The notes beneath the pieces were generated by a model. The model had not been told where the DNA came from and did not search any database. It worked only from the letters and a program-made list of their open reading frames with translations. Made by a program: the position numbers and the translations under genes. A stretch of 49,350 nt of DNA, taken from the NCBI GenBank assembly GCA_020845495.1, contig JADLFM010000207.1, positions 1-49,350 on the forward strand. Direction: 5' to 3'. Below, piece after piece: positions 14,441-22,451 of the stretch (within the stretch, counting starts at the first letter, position 1; each line of letters opens with the position of its first letter). Source of the stretch: Chloroflexota bacterium (GTDB lineage Bacteria; Chloroflexota; UBA6077; JACCZL01).

Positions 14441-14986
14441 TTAGGGGACCGAGGGCTTCTCGATCTCAGGCGTCGGAGCGACCGGGGCTGCAACCGTCTG
14501 CATGCCGCCAGGCGACTTGATCGTGGACACCGCGCGCTCGAGCAGGCCGCTGATGAAGGCGCCGAGCCCAGTGTCGGAGAGCCCGAGAAGCTTCGAAAGC
14601 TCGCCCAGCTGGGTCGCAGCCTGGTCGCGGAAGATCTGCAGCGTCTTTGACTTGAGGGCCGCGGCCTCTTCGGGCGTCAGCTTCCCATCGGCGAGGGCCT
14701 TCTGGATCTCGGGGCGAAGCTCGCGCTCAGCATGCGCGACGGCGGTCTGCATCATGATCCACAGGCCGTTGACGAGAGCCCAGACGCGGGAGTCCTTCGC
14801 GCGCCTCGACAGGAACACCCCGACGAGGCCGACCAGCGCGACCAGCGCTGAGACGCCGGCCAGCGCGAGCCAGGTGAAGAGCGAGCCGAGCGCGGTCGGC
14901 TCGGAGACCACGGGCGGGGTGACTCCTCCGTCTTGGGCGAAGGCGGGGAGAGCGAGCGCGAGCATCAGCAGCGCGAAGCGGATCAT
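14441..14986 (-). CDS. Holin-like membrane protein with signal sequence
   Basis: This 181-residue protein has a signal-like N-terminus (MIRFALLMLALALPAFAQ), one transmembrane segment (LFTWLALAGVSALVALVGLVG, about 36-58), then a long helical region containing ADGKLTPEEAAALKSKTLQIF. Its layout resembles LLH-type phage holins, so a role in lysis or membrane disruption is likely. It overlaps nothing downstream except a possible slip site: its final codons are GTC CCC TAA with four C in a row, allowing a -1 re-pairing onto CCC. It lies just after the endolysin. Confidence 0.55.
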   Translation of the reverse strand: MIRFALLMLALALPAFAQDGGVTPPVVSEPTALGSLFTWLALAGVSALVALVGLVGVFLSRRAKDSRVWALVNGLWIMMQTAVAHAERELRPEIQKALADGKLTPEEAAALKSKTLQIFRDQAATQLGELSKLLGLSDTGLGAFISGLLERAVSTIKSPGGMQTVAAPVAPTPEIEKPSVP

Positions 14987-14993
14987 GGAAACC

Positions 14994-15524
14994 TCAGTTG
15001 TGGGTGAAGAAGCGCACCGGAATGGTGGCGAGGAACCCTTCTAGCACCCGACCGCGCCTGAAGTTCTTCCCGCCAGCCTGGGCGATCCACAGCTTGCCGG
15101 GCTCGGCGCCTTCGGGCGCGCGAGTGCCCATGGCGATGTGTCCGATGCCGCCCGGGTTCTTCTGCGTCACCACCACCGGGAACCCCGAGTCCGCTCGGCT
15201 CCGAGCGACGTGCTCGGCGACCTCGTTCCATGCGTGCTGGCGACCCATGTTGCCGAGGAGCCAGTCGCACATCGCGTTTGCGTTCTGCTGCACGAGCCCG
15301 CGGGAAGTGAGCTCGCGCTGCGGCACCTCGCACGCCAGCGCGCGGGTCGCGTCCCAGACGAAGATGTTGCACTTCGTCCCCTCTGGCGCGCGCCGGTACC
15401 GCTTGGAGGTCTCCACGTCGAACTGGTCGAGAATCTGCTCGAGCAGCTGCGAGGAGCGGTTGGTGCTGCCCCCGGTGATGGGAGGCGTGAGGGACCACCA
15501 TGCGTCGTCGGGCATCCAGTTCAT
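14994..15524 (-). CDS. Endolysin, CHAP/NlpC-like cysteine hydrolase
   Basis: This 176-residue protein is probably the cell-wall hydrolase. A candidate catalytic Cys52 lies in GTKCNIFVWDATRAL and a candidate His129 in PGGIGHIAMGTR, the Cys...GH(I/V) arrangement of CHAP and NlpC/P60 amidases or peptidases. No signal peptide is visible, so it would need a holin. ATG 15524 follows CGGAGACGCG and overlaps the stop of the upstream holin gene (ATGA). The position within a cluster of small membrane proteins supports the lysis role. Confidence 0.65.
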   Translation of the reverse strand: MNWMPDDAWWSLTPPITGGSTNRSSQLLEQILDQFDVETSKRYRRAPEGTKCNIFVWDATRALACEVPQRELTSRGLVQQNANAMCDWLLGNMGRQHAWNEVAEHVARSRADSGFPVVVTQKNPGGIGHIAMGTRAPEGAEPGKLWIAQAGGKNFRRGRVLEGFLATIPVRFFTHN

Positions 15525-15769
15525 CGCGTCTCCGATCGGTCGGCCGCCAGCACCATGAAGAGAAGCAGCAGGCCAGCACCGACACCGGCCCACTTCGTCG
15601 CGTCGACCACGCGCTCGGCCGCGTGCTCCTCGAGCGCGAGCAACACCCACCCGATGGGCAGCATGGCCACGCCGAGAGAAGGCCAGCGCCAGAACCGCGC
15701 GAAGCGGCTCACGAAGTAGGCCATGACCCCGCCGTAGACGAGAAGGATTGCGACGTCAGCGGTCGTCAC
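15521..15769 (-). CDS. Putative holin
   Basis: This 82-residue protein has three hydrophobic segments: about 3-19 (DVAILLVYGGVMAYFV), 28-43 (LGVAMLPIGWVLLAL) and 59-74 (WAGVGAGLLLLFMVLA). It has a short charged C-terminus, matching class I holins. I chose GTG 15769, preceded by GAGGG, over a TTG at 15838 that would give a 105-residue form with a polar head. It overlaps the end of the upstream gene and its stop overlaps the endolysin ATG. Confidence 0.65.
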   Translation of the reverse strand: MTTADVAILLVYGGVMAYFVSRFARFWRWPSLGVAMLPIGWVLLALEEHAAERVVDATKWAGVGAGLLLLFMVLAADRSETR

Positions 15770-15971
15770 GGTGCGGCCCTCGCCCAGGCTGATCGTCCTC
15801 TTCTCGATCTGCCGCCCGACCCCCAAGCTCGCGCTCAAGGTCGGCCTCCGGGTGAGCGACCCGGCGCCCCTGGCTGATGGCCGCGGTCAGCTGCCGGACC
15901 CGGTCCCTTGCCGATGCAGCCTGCTTCGTGGTGCTGGGCTGCTTGAAGATGCCGATCGCCTTCGCTGCCAT
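15756..15971 (-). CDS. Small charged hypothetical protein in the lysis cluster
   Basis: This 71-residue soluble protein begins MAAKAIGIFKQPSTTKQAASA and ends in an Arg/Asp/Pro-rich tail. Its ATG overlaps the TGA of the upstream TM protein (TGATG) and GGGAGAG lies upstream. Its 3' end overlaps the putative holin start. Functional role unknown; it may modulate lysis timing by translational coupling. Confidence 0.45.
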   Translation of the reverse strand: MAAKAIGIFKQPSTTKQAASARDRVRQLTAAISQGRRVAHPEADLERELGGRAADREEDDQPGRGPHRDDR

Positions 15972-16249
15972 CACGGTCTCTCCCTTGGGGTGGGCTTCGG
16001 GGCGACGATCGCCTGGAAGCGCGCGTCGAGGCTGATGAGCCGGTCCTGTAGGTCCAGCTGACGCTCCCACTGCCCGCTGATCGCGCTGGTGAGCTCGACC
16101 ACCTCCCGGATCGTCGTCTGGTGGGCGTTCTTCTCGCGGAGCAGCAGCCAGAAGAGCACCACGACCGCGACGATCGTCAAGGCGAGGAACCCCGCCAACG
16201 GCGCGCGCTCGAGGAGCGCGGCGATCTTCTCGGCTTCTTCGAGACCCAT
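15971..16249 (-). CDS. Single-TM coiled-coil protein (inner-spanin/holin-like)
   Basis: This 92-residue protein has one strong transmembrane helix at about residues 18-37 (AGFLALTIVAVVVLFWLLLR). A long polar helix follows (about 40-80) with coiled-coil character, then a Pro/Arg tail. This topology fits an inner spanin or a pinholin partner. No lipoprotein Rz1-like frame was found inside it. The RBS before ATG 16249 is weak, so the start is less certain. It heads the lysis gene series. Confidence 0.55.
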   Translation of the reverse strand: MGLEEAEKIAALLERAPLAGFLALTIVAVVVLFWLLLREKNAHQTTIREVVELTSAISGQWERQLDLQDRLISLDARFQAIVAPKPTPRERP

Positions 16250-16293
16250 GCAGACGAGGGTATCAGCCCGGCGCTCAGCGACAAGCCACGGGG

Positions 16294-17694
16294 TCACTGC
16301 AGGCCGAGCACGATGATGTGGGCGATGAACGTGTTGGTGTTCAGGTTCACCGTGGTGACCGCGCTGCCATCGGTTGGCCGGTTGATGGCCTCGAAGGTGA
16401 GCGTGTTGTCGTTCGCCCCGAGCGCCGCGGTGTAGTCGTAGGGCGAGAGGTCCTTGTCGGGGAGGTCGGACTTCCCGATGACGATGCGCGAAGCCCTCGG
16501 CACCGGAGAGGCGAGGTTGAGCTTGAACTGCCCGCTCGTCGGCGTGGTGCCAGCGACCAGCGATGCGATGTTCTGGCCTGCGAGCAGTTGGTAGCTGCCG
16601 CTCGCGATGCGGATGCGCGCCCAGGCCTTCACGATGAGCCCCGGCGACAGCAGGTTCGTCTGCGGATCGGTGACGGCCTTGTCGGCGCCCACCATCGAGA
16701 GGTTGCCGTTGAGCCGCATGTCTCCGGTGGCATCGACCGAGTACCCGGGCCCGTTGTCCCCGGTTCCCGCGATGGCCACGACGCCGGTTCCGCCCTGCAC
16801 AGCGCCGGTGCCCGGGTCGGCCTGGCTGCCGCCCGTCGCATGAACGCCGGCCCCGCATGGGCCCTCGTTATACTGGGCGTAGATGGCCCCGCCGACAGCC
16901 TTCACCCCGTGACCAGCAGCGACATTCGAGATGGCCGGCGCGATCGAATCGTCGCCAGCCGACATGCCGCCGACCGCGCTCAAGCCGTGCCCCGCGGGGG
17001 CGCCCTGGTTGTTTGCCGGGTCGTCGTTGCCGCCACCGTAGGTCTGGATGCCGTCGCGCCCGGCGTAGGTCGATGCGGCCCCACCCCCTTGCACGTACAG
17101 CGCTGGCTGAGCAACCGACGTCGGCGTGCCGAAGCCACCCGAGACGTAGGCCGCGAGGCTGTCGGCGTGGGAGCCGGTGGCGATGAGCCCGATGGCCCCG
17201 CCAGCACCGTCAGCCCAGACGCCCTTCCCTCCAGCCGCGGTCGCCTGCCCATAGACGCCGGTGCCGCTGGTGCTCGACCCGTGCACGCCCTTCGCCTGTG
17301 ATCCGACCGTCGCCGAGCCGCGAACCCCCGTCCCGCCGTTGCCGGTGTGGACGCCGTGCACGCCGTGCTCGTTCGCGCCCGTGAATGCGCTCAGCCCGTA
17401 CACCCCTGCGAAGCCGCTGCCGCCAGAGTCCCCTCGCACGCCCGGGTTCAGGTTGTTCCCGTACCCGCGCAGGCCGCTGTTGAAGGTCTGGAAAGCCGTC
17501 CAGGTGTGCGCCGTGATCTGCAGGTCGTTGACCCACAAGATCCACTGGTGGATCAGCTTCATCCACCAGTTGAACCACTGCGCCGGAGGCTTCGAGGCGA
17601 CCGCCCAGCCAGCCTGCTTCTCTGCGAGGAGCGGTTCCGTGATGGGAGCAGCGCCAGTCGCCCACTCCGCGAGGTTCGTCGGCTTCGTTGCCAT
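16294..17694 (-). CDS. Tail fibre with Gly-rich beta-helix repeats
   Basis: This 466-residue protein has a tail-attachment-like N-terminus (about 1-75; GWAVASKPPAQWFNWWMKLI). A long Gly-rich region follows, with recurring G-V-x-G motifs (GVHGVHTGNGGTGVRG, KGVHGSSTSGTGVYGQ), typical of trimeric beta-helix shafts. A C-terminal beta domain ends the protein (about 380-466). It is the probable main fibre, placed just after the baseplate genes. ATG 17694 follows AGGAAGGGAAC. The polar head with Trp-rich motif likely docks to the baseplate. Confidence 0.75.
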   Translation of the reverse strand: MATKPTNLAEWATGAAPITEPLLAEKQAGWAVASKPPAQWFNWWMKLIHQWILWVNDLQITAHTWTAFQTFNSGLRGYGNNLNPGVRGDSGGSGFAGVYGLSAFTGANEHGVHGVHTGNGGTGVRGSATVGSQAKGVHGSSTSGTGVYGQATAAGGKGVWADGAGGAIGLIATGSHADSLAAYVSGGFGTPTSVAQPALYVQGGGAASTYAGRDGIQTYGGGNDDPANNQGAPAGHGLSAVGGMSAGDDSIAPAISNVAAGHGVKAVGGAIYAQYNEGPCGAGVHATGGSQADPGTGAVQGGTGVVAIAGTGDNGPGYSVDATGDMRLNGNLSMVGADKAVTDPQTNLLSPGLIVKAWARIRIASGSYQLLAGQNIASLVAGTTPTSGQFKLNLASPVPRASRIVIGKSDLPDKDLSPYDYTAALGANDNTLTFEAINRPTDGSAVTTVNLNTNTFIAHIIVLGLQ

Positions 17695-17709
17695 GGTGTT
17701 CCCTTCCTA

Positions 17710-18315
17710 TCAGGCGCGCTCGGCGCCAACGAATGCACCACCCGTTGCCGGCGTGGTTGAGTCCCCGAAGCCCTGCGTCGCCGAGGCCTCAGGCGAAGCG
17801 GAACTCGAGAAGGTGAAAGCCGCAGCATCGGCGACCGTCTGGTACAACACCATCTGGCCGATGGCCGCAGACCTGGTGCACTTCAGAAGTCGAAGCAGCC
17901 GGTCGACCACCGTCACAACAGCGCCCAAGCGCACCTCCACTGCCGCGGGGAAGTACTGCGTGACGAAGAGCGTGGGCAGCACGCCTCCATTCCACGCCTT
18001 CACCACGGCGATCAGGTCTTCGACGCGACCGTTGCTTCGGTTCGCGTGGATGCGCGCGCGAATGAAGGCCCGGTAGTCGGAGTCGGCAGCGCCGTCGCGC
18101 GGCTCGCCGATGATGGCGCCGAGGCGGTCCAGCCAGATGCCCGTGGCAGTGGCGATGCTCGTCTCGCTGATGAGATCCCAGATGGCCGCCTCGGCCTCCT
18201 GGGCAAGGCCTCCGAGCTCGCCAACGAGCCCGGCGATGCGCGGCTTGTCCGAGTACTGCGCCAGCAGCTTCGCCTTCGCGCGCGCGGCATAGTCGGTGAT
18301 CTCCACCAGCATCAC
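17710..18315 (-). CDS. Baseplate/tail protein, DUF2612-like
   Basis: This 201-residue protein matches the pattern of DUF2612-type tail proteins, which follow the J-like baseplate protein and connect it to fibres. Signature stretches are QYSDKPRIAGLVGELG, WLDRLGAIIGEPRDG and YRAFIRARIHANRSNG, followed by a beta-rich C-terminal half. The start overlaps the J-like stop (ATGA), consistent with coupled expression. The order J, this gene, fibre is the classic order of contractile-tail baseplates. Confidence 0.75.
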   Translation of the reverse strand: MMLVEITDYAARAKAKLLAQYSDKPRIAGLVGELGGLAQEAEAAIWDLISETSIATATGIWLDRLGAIIGEPRDGAADSDYRAFIRARIHANRSNGRVEDLIAVVKAWNGGVLPTLFVTQYFPAAVEVRLGAVVTVVDRLLRLLKCTRSAAIGQMVLYQTVADAAAFTFSSSASPEASATQGFGDSTTPATGGAFVGAERA

Positions 18316-19646
18316 GGCACCCCGCTCGTCGAGACGACGGTGATCCGGCTGGTGTCGAAGTCGGCGCGCTGGCGCAGAGAGATGGGGATGGTGGTCGGCA
18401 GCGTCGGGCCCGGCGCGGTGCTCACGAGCACGGCGGTCACGTCGAGTACCCCAGGTACAGCAGCGAACACATCGCCCGCGATGCGCGACGAGACCACGTC
18501 AAACCCCAGCCCGCGCTGGTCTCCGGCTGCCACGATGGCCGCTCGCACCTGGGCATCACCGTCGAGCGGGAAGCGCGCAGGGTCCTTCGTCAGTGTGATC
18601 GCCACGTAGATGTTCACCACGGACGGGCGAGTGAACTTGATCGTGTGCGAGTTCCCGCCCGAGTCGGCGACCGTCCCGGAGACGCCACCCACCGTCTCGA
18701 TGCCGGCAGCCACGGCAGCGAAGATGGCGGAACGCAGGTCGGCGTCAGCACCGCCTTCGACAAGAGCCTCGATCGCGTGTGGCGTGATGCCATCGACGGT
18801 AACGTCGGTGGTGTTCTCGAAGACGGTGCAGCTGGTGACGCCGGCCACCTTCAGGATCTCAGCGCGCACAGCATCGAGCGGCGAAGTGCCGATGGCAGCG
18901 ATCTCCTGCTGCCGGCGAAGACGAAGCTCGGCGTCCGTCTCCTGGTTGGTCCCAGGCAACGCGTCGAGCGCGTTCGTGACGGCGTTCCACCCCGAGACCG
19001 GCGTGTCGATGACCGTCAGCGTTCCGGCGAAGCCCTGCACGGGCCCGGTGACGGTCGCTTCGGCCTCCACGTCCACGTACCCGACGCCGCTGCCGAGGCG
19101 AACCCATGTCACGGTTCCGTCGACGAATGGACCCGCACCGTTGGGCGCGACCACCCCGGAGGTTCCAGCGACCGAGGCTCGCCAGATGCTCGAGTCGGAC
19201 GCGACAATGGCCCCGGCCGCGTAGGGCGTCGAAGCAGCCCAGGCAGGCGCAGCAGCGATCGTCGCCAGCGCAGTCGTCTCGAAGACAGCTGAGGTCCCAG
19301 CGACCGAGACCCGGCGCCCAGCCGCCAGCGCGGTCGCTACGGTGCCGATGCACGTCAGCGTCACGGTGCTCTTCGTTGCCGGCAACCGGAAGGTGTTGGT
19401 GAGCGCCGACAGGTTGTCGAGCAGGACCCCGGAGGCGCCAGACGGGTCGACCGCACCGGCCACGGCCTCGCCGAGCTCCCAGACCGTCGAAAGAGCGTCG
19501 GCCATGATGTCCACCAACTGCCCCGCTCGAGCGCGCGGGTCGACGTTCACGGCAAGACCAAACACGCGTCGGAAGGCTGCTCGGAGGTCACTCTGAAGCT
19601 CCCCCAGCGTCTTGCTGACCCACCCGGTCGAAGTCACTCCTGCCAT
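18312..19646 (-). CDS. Baseplate J-like protein
   Basis: This 444-residue protein is a homologue of Mu gp47 / P2 gpJ, the wedge subunit at the baseplate periphery. Visible features are the N-terminal helical head (LGELQSDLRAAFRRVFG), the beta middle domain, and the diagnostic core TNQETDAELRLRRQQE followed by SPLDAVRAEILKVAGV. The C-terminal domain contains the usual LGFDVVSSRIAGDVFAAVPGV pattern. It is preceded by the gp46/gp25-like wedge gene and followed by the DUF2612-like gene, as expected. Confidence 0.9.
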   Translation of the reverse strand: MAGVTSTGWVSKTLGELQSDLRAAFRRVFGLAVNVDPRARAGQLVDIMADALSTVWELGEAVAGAVDPSGASGVLLDNLSALTNTFRLPATKSTVTLTCIGTVATALAAGRRVSVAGTSAVFETTALATIAAAPAWAASTPYAAGAIVASDSSIWRASVAGTSGVVAPNGAGPFVDGTVTWVRLGSGVGYVDVEAEATVTGPVQGFAGTLTVIDTPVSGWNAVTNALDALPGTNQETDAELRLRRQQEIAAIGTSPLDAVRAEILKVAGVTSCTVFENTTDVTVDGITPHAIEALVEGGADADLRSAIFAAVAAGIETVGGVSGTVADSGGNSHTIKFTRPSVVNIYVAITLTKDPARFPLDGDAQVRAAIVAAGDQRGLGFDVVSSRIAGDVFAAVPGVLDVTAVLVSTAPGPTLPTTIPISLRQRADFDTSRITVVSTSGVP

Positions 19647-19647
19647 G

Positions 19648-20103
19648 TCACGTTCCCCCTGGCGTCGCCTGCAGCGAGGCCGAGATCAGTTGTCCGAGGT
19701 CGGTCGTCGCCCGGAAGGTGATGCTCAGGGTTCGACCAGAAGCCTCCACACGCAACGCCTCGAGCCCCGAAACCCCGGGCGTCTCCAAGATGGCTGCGCG
19801 GAAGATCTCCTCAAGCCGCACCTGCTTCGGCTTCCCGAAGATCTCCGTGAAGTACGGGAGCCCGAGGTTGGTGTCGAGGAAGTACTCCCCTGCGAACGTC
19901 TGCAGGCGCGACCGCAGGTCCGAGGCGATGCCATCGACGCCTGCCAGCATCACGAGATCGCCGTCAACGAGCAGGAGATCTCCGGTGGCTGAGTCAATGG
20001 CGAAGTCGCGAGACGCGGAGGCCCCGGCTTCAGCGCCGGCCGATGTGGTGGCCGAGCCTTGCGTTGCCGGTGTGATCGTGAGCGTCCAGTTGAAGCTCGG
20101 CAT
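19648..20103 (-). CDS. Baseplate wedge protein, Gp46/gp25-like
   Basis: This 151-residue protein has the core GDLLLVDGDLVMLAGVDGIA then RSRLQTFAGEYFLDTNLGLP, the hallmark of Gp46/W-type baseplate wedge proteins. These form the inner ring around the tail tube and hold the J-like subunit. The first 35 residues are beta-rich and Ala/Ser-rich. It ends one base before the J-like gene, matching the conserved pair. Confidence 0.8.
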   Translation of the reverse strand: MPSFNWTLTITPATQGSATTSAGAEAGASASRDFAIDSATGDLLLVDGDLVMLAGVDGIASDLRSRLQTFAGEYFLDTNLGLPYFTEIFGKPKQVRLEEIFRAAILETPGVSGLEALRVEASGRTLSITFRATTDLGQLISASLQATPGGT

Positions 20104-20106
20104 GGA

Positions 20107-20526
20107 TCACGCTCCGGTTCCGACTGCGTCGACCGCGTACACGTCCAACGTCGGGGCGTCCACCCAGCCGCCGTTCCTCAGCACCGTGAAGCGGAACCCG
20201 CCCGCGATGCTGACGCGGGTGCTCGAGCCATCGTACTGCGCCGAGAAGCGCTGGCCGTTGTGGACGACATCCTCGATGCCGCGCGCTTGGAAGCGCAGCG
20301 CGACGATCACCATGCCGAGCGCGACGTTGTCGGTCACCTCGAAGACGAGCGGCGTGAGCGCATCGATGGGTGAGCCTGCGGCCGGACCAATGATGGCAAC
20401 CACCGGCGCAGCGCCATCGCCCGGCTGATCTCCACCAAGCAGAGTCGTGTTCCCGAGCCCACGTTCGGGGCGTTGGACATCGAACCGGTCGTCGTCGACC
20501 ACGGTGATGTTGTTGAAGTCGGGCAT
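20107..20526 (-). CDS. Ig-like-domain tail protein (paralogue of 21603-22445)
   Basis: This 139-residue protein has a short N-terminal arm and an Ig/cadherin-like domain at about residues 40-139. That domain is clearly related to the C-terminal domain of the protein at 21603-22445: both carry TDNVAL, (E)(D/E)VVH(N/T)G(Q/E)RF, GGW and APTLD(V/I)YA(V/I)D. It may decorate the baseplate or bind host surfaces. ATG 20526 was chosen over a longer reading frame running into the next gene. Part of an accessory block between spike and wedge genes. Confidence 0.65.
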   Translation of the reverse strand: MPDFNNITVVDDDRFDVQRPERGLGNTTLLGGDQPGDGAAPVVAIIGPAAGSPIDALTPLVFEVTDNVALGMVIVALRFQARGIEDVVHNGQRFSAQYDGSSTRVSIAGGFRFTVLRNGGWVDAPTLDVYAVDAVGTGA

Positions 20527-20527
20527 C

Positions 20528-21583
20528 TCAGATGCTCGGGACGACGCCGATGAACGGGACCACCAGGTTGCCCATGACGGTCCGGATCTGGGATGCCCCG
20601 TTGGGAATCGACCCGCCAACAGGGCCGTCGCCGATGATGAAGAGGTCCGGGAGCGTTCCACGTTCCGTGTACTGCGGCGTGGACTCGATGATCCTGCACT
20701 CGATCGCGTTGTAGGTCGCGTTGATGGAGTCGACGCCGCGCCCAGCCACCATATTGCCGCCGCAGTAGAAGTGCACCAGGCCCCCACCGGACTTCTGCGA
20801 TCCGTTGGGAGTTCTCGATGCGGCGAAGACAGGCAACTCCAACCGCGATTGGCTCGGGGAGCACCGACCCGATGCCGCTCCGTTGCCGGAGAGGACGAAC
20901 CAGTTCAGGTTGTCGCCAATCTGCTGGCCGGTGGTCTTCCAGAGGCCGAGGAAGAGCGGGAAGCCTCCGAGGCCAACGCGAGATGTGGCGAAGACGAACT
21001 CGCCGTTGTCGGCGATGGTGAGGTGCGCGTACCAGGTGTTGCCGAGGTTGGTGGTGTCGCCGAAGACGTTTTCCTGGCCGCCGTCGTTCGACGAGTAGAC
21101 CGTCTGGCCGGCCTGGACGGACGCCGAAGTGGGACTGGGCGCCGGGCAGGCGCTCACGGTGCCGCCGCTGAAGGTTCCGCTGGGGCCGACGCTGAAGCAG
21201 AGGTAGCTGCTCGTCTGGCTCATGTTGAGCAAGAGCTCGAGGCCGAGGGTGGTGTTCTCCAGCAGCATCCAGTGGTGGTTGGTCGAGTTGTTGCCCCGGA
21301 TGAAGGCGCCCGGGAAGGTGGCGCCGCCCCATCGATCGGTCCCAGCCACGCCAACGGAAGTCACCGCGCCGCCCGTCACGCCGTCGCTGGAGCCTCGGCA
21401 GATCCAGATGCTGTTCGCGTGGCGCGTCCCACCAGTCGATCCTGTGGAGATGATGTCGCGCAGCATCGCCTGCAGCACCCACACGCTGAAGGACTCGAGG
21501 ATCAGCTGCAGCGTGTTGTTCGCCCCGAACGGGACGTTCGCCCGGGTGAAGTAGTTCCGAGAGTGCGCCGGCAGGTTCGCCAT
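20528..21583 (-). CDS. Probable tail/baseplate structural protein
   Basis: This 351-residue beta-rich protein contains many Gly, Ser, Asn and Thr residues and few charges, with a helical N-terminus (NTLQLILESFSVWVLQAM). I recognise no family. It lies between the two proteins sharing an Ig-like domain, one base from the upstream stop, so it is probably co-assembled with them. The absence of signal peptide or enzymatic motif favours a virion component. Confidence 0.55.
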   Translation of the reverse strand: MANLPAHSRNYFTRANVPFGANNTLQLILESFSVWVLQAMLRDIISTGSTGGTRHANSIWICRGSSDGVTGGAVTSVGVAGTDRWGGATFPGAFIRGNNSTNHHWMLLENTTLGLELLLNMSQTSSYLCFSVGPSGTFSGGTVSACPAPSPTSASVQAGQTVYSSNDGGQENVFGDTTNLGNTWYAHLTIADNGEFVFATSRVGLGGFPLFLGLWKTTGQQIGDNLNWFVLSGNGAASGRCSPSQSRLELPVFAASRTPNGSQKSGGGLVHFYCGGNMVAGRGVDSINATYNAIECRIIESTPQYTERGTLPDLFIIGDGPVGGSIPNGASQIRTVMGNLVVPFIGVVPSI

Positions 21584-21602
21584 GGCGTCACCCTATCGCT
21601 TC

Positions 21603-22445
21603 TCAGGCGGCTTCGCGCCCCGAGGTGTCGATGGCGTAGATGTCCAGCGTCGGCGCCTTGGGCCAACCGGCCGTCCTGCGGATCGAGTACTGCCAGCCTC
21701 CGGAGGTGGCGGTCCGCTGGCTGTACGCGAGGTACGCCTGCGCGAAGCGTTCTCCGGTGTGGACCACCTCCTCGGAGCCATCCGAGAAGCGCGCCACGAT
21801 GAGCGCCCGTCGCAGCGCCACGTTGTCGGTGATGCTGATGGCGAGCGGCGTCTCCGCGAGGACAGAGGTCCCGGTGGGCGGGGAGATGACCGAGACGACC
21901 GGATCTTGGAAGTCGCTGCTGCCGAGGAGCACCAGCGCGTCCTGCATGAACTCCGGGGAGGCTCCTGCTGGGGAGTCGGATCGGAAGCTCACCCCCGCGA
22001 TGAGGTCTGCCTGTGTCGGGGTGACGGTCATTAGGTACGGCCTGACGGCCAGCACGCCAGGCGACGGGCGAGGCCCGGCCATCGAGACGTAGCTGGCGAG
22101 GCTGGATGGCGCTCCAGCCCAGAGGTCGCCCGCGTCGTCTTCGAGATGCCAAGCGGCGAAGGCTGCGCCTCCCGTGGTGACACTGTCGGCCTGTCTCTGG
22201 GGAAAGGCCCCGGGCCCGTTGTCGACGAGCCATGCCACGCCCACCTCCTCATCGGCATCCGTTGGGAGGAATCCGTACTGGCCTCCTCCGAGCTCAACGA
22301 TGGTGGGTTGCGCGCGCTGCACCAGGCCGCGATCGATGAAGTCGATGAAGCGCATCCCAGCCGGGCCGATAGGCAGACCCGTCGCTGGCAGGAGGCTCCC
22401 GTCCGGTTGCACTTGGTAGACGCACCACGCGACGAGCGAAGCCAT
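21603..22445 (-). CDS. Tail protein with C-terminal Ig-like domain
   Basis: This 280-residue protein has an N-terminal domain of about 175 residues (opening LVAWCVYQVQPDGSLLPATG) and a C-terminal Ig/cadherin-like domain (about 180-280). The latter is paralogous to almost the whole protein at 20107-20526. Shared positions include PVV, TDNVAL, EVVHTGERF, GGW and APTLDIYAID. The duplication suggests these proteins share a docking surface or bind similar ligands. No catalytic motif is seen. Confidence 0.6.
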   Translation of the reverse strand: MASLVAWCVYQVQPDGSLLPATGLPIGPAGMRFIDFIDRGLVQRAQPTIVELGGGQYGFLPTDADEEVGVAWLVDNGPGAFPQRQADSVTTGGAAFAAWHLEDDAGDLWAGAPSSLASYVSMAGPRPSPGVLAVRPYLMTVTPTQADLIAGVSFRSDSPAGASPEFMQDALVLLGSSDFQDPVVSVISPPTGTSVLAETPLAISITDNVALRRALIVARFSDGSEEVVHTGERFAQAYLAYSQRTATSGGWQYSIRRTAGWPKAPTLDIYAIDTSGREAA

Positions 22446-22451
22446 GGTTCC

